This document shows positions 55,415 through 62,695 of a stretch of 64,000 nt of DNA, piece after piece. Below the pieces are notes generated by a model. That model did not search any database, was not told where the DNA came from, and saw only the letters and a program-made list of their open reading frames with translations. Position numbers and translations under genes: made by a program. Location of the stretch: the NCBI GenBank assembly GCA_902492205.1, contig CABUKU010000003.1, positions 151,491-215,490 of the forward strand, written 5' to 3'. The stretch is from an uncultured Bacteroides sp. (GTDB taxonomy: Bacteria; Bacteroidota; Bacteroidia; Bacteroidales; Bacteroidaceae). Position 1 is the first letter of the stretch; each line of letters starts with the position of its first letter.

Positions 55415-55808
55415 AGATATGAGATAAAAACCTCCCCCGTATCTCCTCCGTTGGCACAAGACATTCGTTCCTTTTTCCGAACAACCTGTATCTGTTTCTT
55501 GCTACAAAACGATAAACAGCATCACGGATGCAAGCCGGGAGAAAGATGAGCGGATAGAAGCACTTCCACCCGCCGCCCAAGTCGCGGAGGATGCGGAGCA
55601 CGGCAGAAGATTCACGGAAGCATTCCCCGTTGCGCAGGTAGACGATAGTTTGCAGTCCCCCGCTGCTGCCACACTGCTGTGCCAACGCCTGCCCGGTTTC
55701 CGATTGCAGGGAGGCGAACCGGAACACGGCTTTCCCGTCCCGCTTTATGAGAAAGAGGACAACACCGCTGCACAGGCAGCACACACCGTCGAACAGGATA
55801 ATCTTCAT
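55359..55808 (-). CDS. DCC-family thiol-disulfide oxidoreductase-like protein (DUF393)
   Basis: The 149-residue protein has the DUF393 signature with the DxxCxxC motif (DGVCCLCSG near the N-terminus). FRFASLQSETGQAL and IRDAVYRFVARNRYRLFGKRNECLVP complete the family pattern. The family is named after its Asp-Cys-Cys residues and is thought to be a thioredoxin-like redox protein. The last about 18 residues (after GRFLSHI) are encoded by repeat copy 1 and are probably not part of the ancestral protein. A host-type metabolic gene on the minus strand inside phage early genes suggests a passenger gene. Confidence 0.85.
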   Translation of the reverse strand: MKIILFDGVCCLCSGVVLFLIKRDGKAVFRFASLQSETGQALAQQCGSSGGLQTIVYLRNGECFRESSAVLRILRDLGGGWKCFYPLIFLPACIRDAVYRFVARNRYRLFGKRNECLVPTEEIRGRFLSHISPPYRGGAGGGGRQDTFK

Positions 55809-55860
55809 CCCGTAAATGTACGCAAAATATCAACCGCACAGTATTAAAAAACAGTAAGAT

Positions 55861-56040
55861 ATGGAAGAACTCAATGAAATAAACCAAACGCTCCGCGAAC
55901 TTTGCACCCTGCTGGCGGCAAAGACGGAAGAAGACGACCGCCACGAGCAAAGCCTCCGTGAGCTGGACGAGGCTGTGGAAAGCATCCGTGCCCGCCGCCG
56001 GAGAATGAAAACATTTTATAAACAGAAACGAAAAATATGA
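55861..56040 (+). CDS. Small coiled-coil phage protein
   Basis: A 59-residue ORF starts MEELNEINQTLRELCTLLAA and ends with a basic tail (RARRRRMKTFYKQKRKI). The heptad-like pattern suggests a coiled coil. It stops 4 bases before the next gene start, consistent with co-transcription. No family recognised. Confidence 0.55.
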   Translation: MEELNEINQTLRELCTLLAAKTEEDDRHEQSLRELDEAVESIRARRRRMKTFYKQKRKI

Positions 56041-56044
56041 ACTA

Positions 56045-56287
56045 ATGGAAAAAGAAATAAAGGTGGACGACAGCTACACCATTGTAGGCATGTTTGACCG
56101 AATGCGCGTGGGCGACCTCTGCAAAGTGCCCTACGACAAAAGCCGTCACAGCGGCATCAAAACCGAAGCCGCCCGCCGCAACCGCGATGCGCGGCTCACA
56201 GGAGAACTCAGGAACCAACTGGACATCAAATTCCGGGTGTCCGAGGCGAAATGCCCCGGCTTCACCTCCGTTATCCGATTAAAGTAA
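56045..56287 (+). CDS. Small basic phage protein
   Basis: The 80-residue protein (YTIVGMFDRMRVGDLCKVP; RNRDARLTGELRNQLDIKF) is basic and compact. It is placed between the coiled-coil protein and the replication genes, suggesting a nucleic-acid-binding role in the early operon. I do not recognise a family. The codon use is GC-rich, as in its neighbours. Confidence 0.65.
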   Translation: MEKEIKVDDSYTIVGMFDRMRVGDLCKVPYDKSRHSGIKTEAARRNRDARLTGELRNQLDIKFRVSEAKCPGFTSVIRLK

Positions 56288-56308
56288 CCCATTGAAACAG
56301 AAAAGATT

Positions 56309-56917
56309 ATGAAAAGAGAATCCTTTGTTTTTTACTCATCATGGATGAATGCAATCAATATTTTACCCGAAGAAATGCGGGGAGATTTACTCCAAGCCAT
56401 TGTGCTTTACGGGCTTTGGGGAGAAAGACCTAAGAAAACAACACCCGTCATGCAAGCCATACTTGAGATGGTAAAACCCCAGATAGACGTCAATAATCTG
56501 CGCTACGAAAACGGCAAGAAAGGCGCTGAATACGGGTGTTTGGGAGGTCGTAGCACCAAGCGAACCGTCGAATCGTCTAACCCCACCCGAACCCCTAATG
56601 TATATGACTATGTAGATGAAGATGAAAAGGAGAATGAGTTTAAGAGAGAAGCCGAGGCTTCCACGCACGCCCCAAACGAAGACTATATAAAGTTTAAAGA
56701 GTGGATAAGACAGAAAGCCCCCTATTGCGCCAATCCCCAGAACTTCCCTTCTTCACAGATAACCGAAGCGGAGTTCCTGAAACTAAAGTTAGTCTACACC
56801 GGTCAGCAGATAGCCGAAGTGATAGAGCAGATAGAAAACCGCAAAGACCTGCGCAAGAAGTACGTAAACCTCTATCGCACAGTGCTAAACTGGGCTAAGA
56901 AAAACTATGGAAAGTAG
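56309..56917 (+). CDS. DUF6291-type phage replication-associated protein
   Basis: The 202-residue protein has an N-terminal domain (residues about 3-85: FVFYSSWMNAINILPEEMRG, MVKPQIDVNNLRYENGKKG) matching DUF6291, common in Bacteroidales phages. A variable acidic linker follows, then a C-terminal helical region (LRKKYVNLYRTVLNWAKKNYG). The organisation resembles replisome organiser proteins upstream of DnaB-like helicases. It overlaps the helicase gene by 11 bp, showing translational coupling and a shared role in replication initiation or helicase loading. The loader role is inference. Confidence 0.75.
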   Translation: MKRESFVFYSSWMNAINILPEEMRGDLLQAIVLYGLWGERPKKTTPVMQAILEMVKPQIDVNNLRYENGKKGAEYGCLGGRSTKRTVESSNPTRTPNVYDYVDEDEKENEFKREAEASTHAPNEDYIKFKEWIRQKAPYCANPQNFPSSQITEAEFLKLKLVYTGQQIAEVIEQIENRKDLRKKYVNLYRTVLNWAKKNYGK

Positions 56918-58256
56918 ACTACCCCTAAAAGACCTGAAGTGCGAACAGGCGCTTCTGGGCACTATCATACAAGAGCGCGATGCCATACACCAAGTGCGCG
57001 AGCTGCTCAGCCCGGAGTGCTTCTACGACGAGTTTCACAGGCAGATATACCAAGCCGTCTGCACCATTACCGACAGGGGCGAACGGGCGGACATGCTCAT
57101 CGTCCCCTCCGAGCTGAAACGCATGGGCGTGGAGTTCAACATCTTCGACTTCGCGCAGGTGGCAGCCTGCTCCACGTTCGACGTGTGCCAGTATGCCGCC
57201 CGCCTGCACGACCTCGCCGTGCGCCGCCGTTTCCACCAAATCGGCATGTATCTGGAGCAAAGCTCCCTGAGCGAAACGGACGACATTGCCGACGTGACCG
57301 CCACCGTGAACGAGATGATGACGGAGATTTTCAAATCCTCCCGCACCTCCGTCTCCACGCTCGACGAGTGCATCATGGGCGTCTATTCGCAGATTGACCT
57401 GAACCTGCTGGAGGAAAAGGAGCTGACAGGCACGCCCACCGGCTTCCGCGAGTTCGACAAGAAATCGGGCGGCTTGCAGAAATCCGACCTCATCATCATT
57501 GCCGGAGACACCTCCGTGGGCAAGACCTCGCTGGCGGTGTCTGTCATGCGCTATGCCGCACTTTCGGGCGCCCGCTGTGCCATGTATTCAATGGAGATGA
57601 AAAAGGAGCAGATAACCGCCCGCCTGATGTCTGTGGAGAGTGGCGTGGCAAGCAACGAAATCCTCTACGCCAAACTCAACCCCTTGCAGATAGAGTGGGT
57701 GGACAAGGGCGTGGCGAAGCTGGGCGGTGCGGGCATCTTTTTCGACGACCGCAGCACCTCCGGCATCAACACGATAATAGCCTCCATCCGCTACATGAAG
57801 CTGAAACACGGCATAGACGGGGCGATTGTGGATTACTTGCAAATCTTGAATGTGAACATGAAGGGAATGAACAAGGAGCAGCAAATGGGCGATGTGGCGC
57901 GGCGGCTCAAGAACCTTGCCAAAGAACTGGACATCTGGATAATAGCCCTCTCGCAGCTCAACCGCGACAGCCAGAACCCCCAGCCGTCGCTTGCCCGCTT
58001 GCGAGACTCCGGCCAGATAGCCGAAGCCGCCGATGTGGTGATACTCATCTACCGCCCGGAGGTCTACGACCGCCGTTATCCTGCGCCTTTCGCGCAGATT
58101 TCCACCGAGGGCACGGCACTGATAGATGTGGCAAAGGGGCGTAATTTCGGTTTGCTGCGCTTCATCTGCGGGTTCGACAGGAAAACCACCCACTTCTTCG
58201 ACCTCGACACCGTGCCCCTGTGCGAAAGCGTGGAGGAAGATGAAGTGCCGTTTTAA
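56907..58256 (+). CDS. DnaB-like replicative helicase (phage type)
   Basis: The 449-residue protein has an N-terminal DnaB domain (residues about 5-105, from LKCEQALLGTIIQERDAIHQV) and a RecA-like ATPase domain. The Walker A motif is GDTSVGKTS (Lys206). Walker B lies in DGAIVDYLQILN, and the DnaB-type ALSQLNRD and DSGQIAEAADVVILIYRP motifs follow. It unwinds DNA 5' to 3' as a hexamer at the replication fork. It is coupled to the DUF6291 gene and indicates that the element replicates its own genome. Confidence 0.93.
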   Translation: MESRLPLKDLKCEQALLGTIIQERDAIHQVRELLSPECFYDEFHRQIYQAVCTITDRGERADMLIVPSELKRMGVEFNIFDFAQVAACSTFDVCQYAARLHDLAVRRRFHQIGMYLEQSSLSETDDIADVTATVNEMMTEIFKSSRTSVSTLDECIMGVYSQIDLNLLEEKELTGTPTGFREFDKKSGGLQKSDLIIIAGDTSVGKTSLAVSVMRYAALSGARCAMYSMEMKKEQITARLMSVESGVASNEILYAKLNPLQIEWVDKGVAKLGGAGIFFDDRSTSGINTIIASIRYMKLKHGIDGAIVDYLQILNVNMKGMNKEQQMGDVARRLKNLAKELDIWIIALSQLNRDSQNPQPSLARLRDSGQIAEAADVVILIYRPEVYDRRYPAPFAQISTEGTALIDVAKGRNFGLLRFICGFDRKTTHFFDLDTVPLCESVEEDEVPF

Positions 58257-58273
58257 GGTTCCCCTTTCTTTCT

Positions 58274-58390
58274 CCCCTCCTTATTGAGGAGGGGCAGGAG
58301 GTGGTGGCAGGAAAAATACCTTTGAGCAATCATCAACGCATGGGAATTCTTGTCTGCCACCACCCCTAACCCCTCCTCGATAAGGAGGGG
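58274..58390. repeat. 117-bp palindromic repeat, copy 2 (centre inverted)
   Basis: It has the same ends and arms as copy 1 (CCCCTCCT...AGGAGGGG, GGTGGTGGCAGG...CCACCACCCC). The asymmetric centre (ACCTTTGAGCAATCATCAAC) is the reverse complement of that in copies 1 and 3, so this copy is inserted in the opposite orientation. It lies between the helicase stop and the DUF4248 gene. Confidence 0.85.
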
Positions 58391-58406
58391 AAAAAGGAGA
58401 ACGGTT

Positions 58407-58610
58407 TCACGGTTCCCCCAGAAATTCCACCACCGCCTCGTGCTGCAAGGGTGTCAATGCCCTTTGCCGGGCGCGGAAGTGCAGTTCTTCCAGCCTCGCG
58501 GTGAGGTCGGGGTTGAGGACAATCCAGCGGTGCAGTTGTGTCACTGCGCTGCGGGGCGTGCTCCGGGGAAAATATAGTTGGGCGAGGTCGCTCAGATAAA
58601 TAGCTTTCAT
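58407..58610 (-). CDS. DUF4248 small protein
   Basis: The 67-residue protein (MKAIYLSDLAQLYFPRSTPR, then LHRWIVLNPDLTARLEEL, ending VVEFLGEP) matches DUF4248, a small helix-turn-helix-like family found in Bacteroidales next to HU genes and mobile elements. It probably binds DNA. An in-frame upstream start would add residues that do not fit the family. Confidence 0.8.
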   Translation of the reverse strand: MKAIYLSDLAQLYFPRSTPRSAVTQLHRWIVLNPDLTARLEELHFRARQRALTPLQHEAVVEFLGEP

Positions 58611-58734
58611 ACGATTGTTGTTTTAAATTCTTACAAAGATACAAATAAAAATTAACCCGTAGTAGTGCGCCGACTACTACGGGAATGTTTGCGGTCTACT
58701 GCAAGGTAACACGGCGGTTACCCTGCGGCAGATT

Positions 58735-59151
58735 TCACTCTGCCGGCTTGGCAGACTTGGCTTTCAGCGCGGGGACTTTCTCGAAAGTCAGCCCTTCCAA
58801 GCCCTCGCGCAGCAGCTTCCCGCTGCGGAACTGCATGTTCACCTTGCGGATGAGAGCCGGGTTGAAATCCTTCTCCGACACAGCCCCGTAGCTGGACAGT
58901 TGGTACTGGAACGTGCCGAAGTCGCCCAAGTTCACGATGTCACCGTCCGAGAGGTGCTCTTTCATCTTTTTGATAAGTCCGCGGAGCACGTTCAGCACGT
59001 CTCCGTCGGTCAACGAGGTGGCATACGCAATCTCGTCGGCAATGCGGTTCAGCCCCACCGTGTCTCTCGCCTGCGCCTTGGCGTAATACTTTTTAGGCGA
59101 TTCCGGATTGGACGGGTTCTTCATTGCTGCAATACTGTACTTTACACTCAT
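58735..59151 (-). CDS. HU-family (HU-HIG type) DNA-binding protein
   Basis: The 138-residue protein starts MSVKYSIAAMKNPSNPESPK, with an HU-like core (GLNRIADEIAYATSLTDGDV, HLSDGDIVNLGDFGTFQYQL) and a short C-terminal Lys/Ala tail. This is the Bacteroidales HU-HIG variant, commonly found with DUF4248 in mobile islands. It bends or compacts DNA. The two genes point the same way and are probably expressed together. Confidence 0.88.
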   Translation of the reverse strand: MSVKYSIAAMKNPSNPESPKKYYAKAQARDTVGLNRIADEIAYATSLTDGDVLNVLRGLIKKMKEHLSDGDIVNLGDFGTFQYQLSSYGAVSEKDFNPALIRKVNMQFRSGKLLREGLEGLTFEKVPALKAKSAKPAE

Positions 59152-59332
59152 AATCTGTTTTTGTTAAGTTGATAATTTGTTTACACTGTTGTCGTTCGCG
59201 AATTGACTTTGCAAAGGTGGGGAATGTGGCGGGAGTGGAGTGTGAAATGACGGATTAAGGGTGCATAAACTGCGGGGAGGCACTCACTCTCCCCTTCGGG
59301 GAGGGGGTAGGGTGTGTGGGGGCATCAACTCT
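59152..59332. other. 181-bp spacer between HU gene and repeat cluster
   Basis: Nothing credible was seen except a short G/C-rich hairpin, CTCCCC-TTCG-GGGAG, near 59289, which resembles a fragment of the nearby repeats. Confidence 0.5.
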
Positions 59333-59449
59333 CCCCTCCTTATTGAGGAGGGGCCGGGGGTGGTGGTAGGAGATAATTCCTATTTGTTGATGATTGCTTA
59401 AAGGTATCTTGTCTACCACCACCCCTAACCCCTCCTCAATAAGGAGGGG
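59333..59449. repeat. 117-bp palindromic repeat, copy 3
   Basis: A complete copy with CCCCTCCT / AGGAGGGG ends, G-rich arm GGGGGTGGTGGTAGG and centre TTGTTGATGATTGCTTAAAG. Orientation matches copy 1. It is followed directly by a partial tandem copy. Confidence 0.88.
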
Positions 59450-59534
59450 AAATAAAGAAACCATCTTTTTTGTTGATGATTGCTTAAAGGTATCTTGTCT
59501 ACCACCACCCCTAACCCCTCCTCGATAAGGAGGG
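59450..59534. repeat. Partial tandem copy (copy 4) of the 117-bp repeat
   Basis: This 85-bp unit begins AAATAAAGAAACCATCTTTT and then repeats the centre and right arm of the element, ending in AGGAGGGG. The same AAATAAAGAAACC sequence follows again at 59535, so the segment is a direct duplication of the right half of copy 3 plus its flank. Confidence 0.8.
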
Positions 59535-59578
59535 GAAATAAAGAAACCATCTTTTATTCACTAAAACCCATTACAAAC

Positions 59579-59731
59579 ATGAGAAACAAGAAACTTTATA
59601 ACATGGCCATCCGCGCTGCTTTGCGGGTGGAGTGCCTCGAAACGAGCGCAGAGATTTTCCTTTATGCCGATGCTGTCTACCAAGCCATGCTTTGGGGCGG
59701 ATGGGAGCGCGGCGGGTGCGAAACGGACTAA
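59579..59731 (+). CDS. Small hypothetical phage protein
   Basis: The 50-residue ORF starts MRNKKLYNMAIRAALRVECL and ends QAMLWGGWERGGCETD. Codon use is GC-rich as in the island, and it ends 12 bp before the next gene. No family recognised. The start at 59579 follows the repeat cluster; a longer frame would be encoded by repeat DNA. Confidence 0.5.
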   Translation: MRNKKLYNMAIRAALRVECLETSAEIFLYADAVYQAMLWGGWERGGCETD

Positions 59732-59743
59732 ACGCGGCGGGGT

Positions 59744-60172
59744 ATGTTTTCAGAAATATCGGAATTGCAAACCATCCGCGAACAGAAATTGCGCTGCTCG
59801 GCAAGGGAGCGGGAGCTGACCACCCCGCTGCTCACCGACTTGGAGCTTGTGCCGGTGATATACGGGTGGTTTCGCGACATCCTTTCGCACCGCACGGCCG
59901 TGCCCGGCTGGGGCAGCGTTGCCCAACGCAAGAAGTTCATCTTCATCATCCTTTACCTCTACTCGCCCGGCACGCTGGTGGGGGTGAAAATGGTGGGCGG
60001 ATTGCGTGACAAGATTTCGGAGGTGGTGAACGTCAACTCCAAATCGACCATTTCGGACAACTGCGTCAATGCCCTGTTCATGTACCGCAACTACAAGACT
60101 TTCCGTGCCGACATCGAAAGCGTGTACACGGAGATAGTGCGCCGCTTGCGCGAAAAAGGGCTCTTGAAGTAG
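59744..60172 (+). CDS. Conserved phage protein of unknown function
   Basis: The 142-residue protein has a conserved-looking core (ELVPVIYGWFRDIL, QRKKFIFIILYLYSPGTLVG, VNSKSTISDNCVNALFMYRN). It precedes two tail-like genes and is likely expressed with them. It is mostly helical with one hydrophobic stretch (FIFIILYLYSPG). I do not recognise the family; a transcriptional or morphogenesis role is possible. Confidence 0.6.
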   Translation: MFSEISELQTIREQKLRCSARERELTTPLLTDLELVPVIYGWFRDILSHRTAVPGWGSVAQRKKFIFIILYLYSPGTLVGVKMVGGLRDKISEVVNVNSKSTISDNCVNALFMYRNYKTFRADIESVYTEIVRRLREKGLLK

Positions 60173-60344
60173 CCACAGAGGTGATTCACGACAATGGCTC
60201 GCCTGTCGTGCATCGCCCTGCGGATTATTTCGCTATCGGCGGTTAAGTCCGTACTTTTACGAACAGAAACAAAGAGCCGGGCTTCCGGGCGCGGTTCGAT
60301 GAAGTAAATAAATTTATTAATAAACTATTTAATCAGTAAAGATT
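60173..60344. other. 172-bp region upstream of the tail-like genes
   Basis: It holds a short inverted repeat, CACGACA with TGTCGTG (near 60188-60210), and just before the next gene the leader ATTTAATCAGTAAAG (60327-60341), which resembles the leaders of the two PUL3 SusC genes. No TAnnTTTG promoter was seen. Confidence 0.5.
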
Positions 60345-60812
60345 ATGGCACAATTATCTTGGGGAAAACCCACAATTGAATTTGGAAAATGCGGCGCAAA
60401 CGGTGCTGCTCCTACCACATGGACAAAATTACCTTACGATCCGGTTGACGGTTCCACGAAGTTGACTCCCACCAAGGGCGAGAAGAAAGAAGCCAAAGTG
60501 GAAGGCGGTGAAAACGAAGCTGTGAAGTATGCGAAGAATACTTACGCGTTCGAGTTCGAAATCCGTGCGGCTCAGGGACGTACGAAACCTATCGAGGATG
60601 CCGACGGCGTGGTGGATGGCGAGTATGCTTTCCGTCTCACTCCGGAGAATGCCGAGTGCGAGGGTTTCTTGATCGAGCGTTCTGCCGTTTCCGTTGAGGA
60701 TACTTTCGACACTGCCGAGGGTAAGAAATGGAAATACACAGCCGATGTGCTCCGTCCCGCTTCCGGCAATCAGGTGAAGCCGTACACGGCTCCTGCGCAA
60801 GAGGCTGAGTAA
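60345..60812 (+). CDS. Putative phage tail tube-like protein
   Basis: The 155-residue protein is beta-rich, starting MAQLSWGKPTIEFGKCGANG, with strands ending in Thr/Val/Glu (ENEAVKYAKNTYAFEFEIRA, TAEGKKWKYTADVLRPASGN). The size, composition and position before a likely tail assembly gene fit a major tail tube protein. This is an inference from context; the family was not recognised by motif. Confidence 0.55.
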   Translation: MAQLSWGKPTIEFGKCGANGAAPTTWTKLPYDPVDGSTKLTPTKGEKKEAKVEGGENEAVKYAKNTYAFEFEIRAAQGRTKPIEDADGVVDGEYAFRLTPENAECEGFLIERSAVSVEDTFDTAEGKKWKYTADVLRPASGNQVKPYTAPAQEAE

Positions 60813-60874
60813 AAGAGTTTTTTTAATTGGGAGAGGGGAGTGATTAATCTCCCCTCCCTTTTTTTATTACCACT

Positions 60875-61582
60875 ATGGACATAAACAGACAAATAGAAAC
60901 AAGTATTTCGGATGCCATTACGGAGAAGCCTTTCCGCTTCGGCGTGGGCAACCGTGAGTTTGCCATTTATCCCCCCACGCTGGGGAAGACACAGATATTG
61001 AAGAACCTCTATCTGGGGGTTGATGTGGATGCGGGTGTGCTGGCGGTGAATCCGTTGGTGGAGACGTTGCGCGTGTGCCGTGAGTCGCCCGACATCGTGT
61101 GCCGCATCATCGCTTATTCCACTTTCCACAGCCGCAAAGACCTGCTCAACGATGACAAGGTGCTGCGCCGCGCTGCTTTTTTCAGGGAGGAAATGAGTGC
61201 CGAAGACCTCGCCACGATTCTCTCCTTCATCCTCACGTTCGACTGTACGGACATGCTTGTCTCGCACTTCGGCATTGATAAGGAAAGGGAGCGTCAGCAG
61301 GAAATCAACCGTGTGAAAGGCAGTGCCGGCAGCCTCACTTTCGGCGGCAAAAGCGTTTACGGCCTGCTCATCGACTTCGCCTGCCAGCGCTACGGTTGGA
61401 CGATGGATTATGTGGTGTGGGGCATCAGCTACGTGAACCTCAACATGCTCTTTGCTGATTCTGTCAGCACCGTCTACCTCAGCGACGAGGAGCGCAAGAG
61501 GCTGGGAATGGGAGCCGGGGAGGTGATCGATGCCGATGATCCGAAGAACAGGGAGTTGGTTAGGAAGTTGATTGGGGAATAG
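60875..61582 (+). CDS. Putative phage tail assembly protein
   Basis: The 235-residue mainly helical protein (MDINRQIETSISDAITEKPF, RVCRESPDIVCRIIAYSTFH, LIDFACQRYGWTMDYVVWG) lies 62 bp after the tail-tube-like gene, the usual place of a tail assembly chaperone. No tape measure gene follows: the phage-like reading ends here and AT-rich DNA begins soon after. The identification depends on context. Confidence 0.5.
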   Translation: MDINRQIETSISDAITEKPFRFGVGNREFAIYPPTLGKTQILKNLYLGVDVDAGVLAVNPLVETLRVCRESPDIVCRIIAYSTFHSRKDLLNDDKVLRRAAFFREEMSAEDLATILSFILTFDCTDMLVSHFGIDKERERQQEINRVKGSAGSLTFGGKSVYGLLIDFACQRYGWTMDYVVWGISYVNLNMLFADSVSTVYLSDEERKRLGMGAGEVIDADDPKNRELVRKLIGE

Positions 61583-61600
61583 GGGGAGAAAGGAAAAGCG

Positions 61601-61637
61601 TGTCCGAAAAGGTTTCTGAATTTTCCTTCTTCGGACA
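61601..61637 (+). terminator. Terminator-like hairpin ending the phage-like island
   Basis: TGTCCGAAAAGG (61601-61612) pairs imperfectly with CCTTCTTCGGACA (61625-61637), followed by a short pyrimidine stretch. It lies 18 bp after the last tail-like gene and before a change to AT-rich DNA. Confidence 0.55.
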
Positions 61638-61689
61638 GCTTCTCTATCATTAGTGCAGTTGTTGGTTTTGTAGGTAATATCTACGATAT

Positions 61690-62373
61690 TTACCATTCAT
61701 CGTTTTCAACCATTGACTTTTTAAGTGAATTGATTATCGCTTGGGATATTGTATTATATCCATTTAATGCAATATTTAGAATCTCATATTCACAATTTGC
61801 CTTTTCCCATTCTTTTGATAACTTGCCTTTTCTTTCATTCTTGTATTTGGTAGTTGCATCAAGCTTTTCTTTGTATTGACTTACTAAATTAATCAATTTT
61901 TCATTAATAGCCCATTCGGTGCTTCTATTATATTCATTGTTGCAAAGCCGTAGGAACGCCTCAACTTGAATTATACCCTCTTGTAATTCAGCATAACTTA
62001 AATCTGATGTATCTCCAATATGTGTCTCAATTTCTATTTGTGAATTAGAAATATCGTATCGGTATTTGCCTTCTTTGACATCTATTTTAATTGTAGACGA
62101 GGCTATCATTCTTAAATGTTTGCTGACTTTAGGAGCGAATCGGTTCTTCCATTTTATAATAATGGTTCCTGCGTCTTTGTCTTCTAAGTCGACAGCGTGT
62201 TCATATGAATTAAAAGTTGAAGATACCCATTTCTTCAAATTAGTCCACATTATGTCTTTTGCCATATTCGTTTCAACAATTTCTTGTGTGTCTCCTATAT
62301 TATTGGCTATGGCAATGATATTACAAAAGAAGCATAGGAGTAAACTTAAGACTGCTTTTTTCATGTTTTTCAT
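61690..62373 (-). CDS. DUF4468-like secreted protein
   Basis: The 227-residue protein has a signal peptide (MKKAVLSLLLCFFCNIIAIAN). The section MWTNLKKWVSSTFNSYEHAV, then DAGTIIIKWKNRF and KIDVKEGKYRYDISNSQIEI, fits DUF4468, a TBP-like-fold family exported by Bacteroidales. The rest is helical. The function is unknown. Composition is AT-rich, unlike the phage island, so it is likely host or another acquisition. Confidence 0.7.
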   Translation of the reverse strand: MKNMKKAVLSLLLCFFCNIIAIANNIGDTQEIVETNMAKDIMWTNLKKWVSSTFNSYEHAVDLEDKDAGTIIIKWKNRFAPKVSKHLRMIASSTIKIDVKEGKYRYDISNSQIEIETHIGDTSDLSYAELQEGIIQVEAFLRLCNNEYNRSTEWAINEKLINLVSQYKEKLDATTKYKNERKGKLSKEWEKANCEYEILNIALNGYNTISQAIINSLKKSMVENDEW

Positions 62374-62695
62374 GTTTAATTTTTTTTATAGTTCAACAAA
62401 CTAAAGCATTTATTTGTATATAATCAAATATATTTTAGTCTTTCTATAACAGATGGAACAAAATGGGTTATAGATAATCTACTTTATTTTGAGGGCATAG
62501 ATATAAACTATTCATACAGGTTTCCTATTTGTTCCTTAAACTACGGCTCTACTAAACAAAAAAGAGACAGCAAAGAATCTTTCGGACAATCACCCGGTTG
62601 TCGTGTTTCAACTCCTTGTATTTAGCTCTGTTGGTTGCCATATAAGTACCTTTATGGCAGATAATTGTATGTGAAATTGTGTTGAATGTTTATTT
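62374..62695. other. 322-bp AT-rich intergenic region with a minus-strand -7 element
   Basis: No gene is seen. On the minus strand TATATTTG (62425-62432) matches TAnnTTTG and lies 52 bp before the DUF4468-like gene. No TTTG -33 element lies at the standard distance (the nearest is 26 bases away). Confidence 0.5.

Noticed and set aside
57588..58193. Minus-strand reading frame inside the DnaB gene
   Set aside because: It is an antisense shadow of a helicase with intact Walker motifs.
59480..59578. Extended N-terminus of the 50-residue phage ORF
   Set aside because: The extension would be encoded by the repeat element; the ATG at 59579 gives a cleaner start.
60770..61696. Long minus-strand reading frame opposite the tail-like genes
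   Set aside because: It lies antisense to two better-supported genes, is rich in His and lacks any recognisable domain; it reflects the GC-rich codon pattern of the sense genes.
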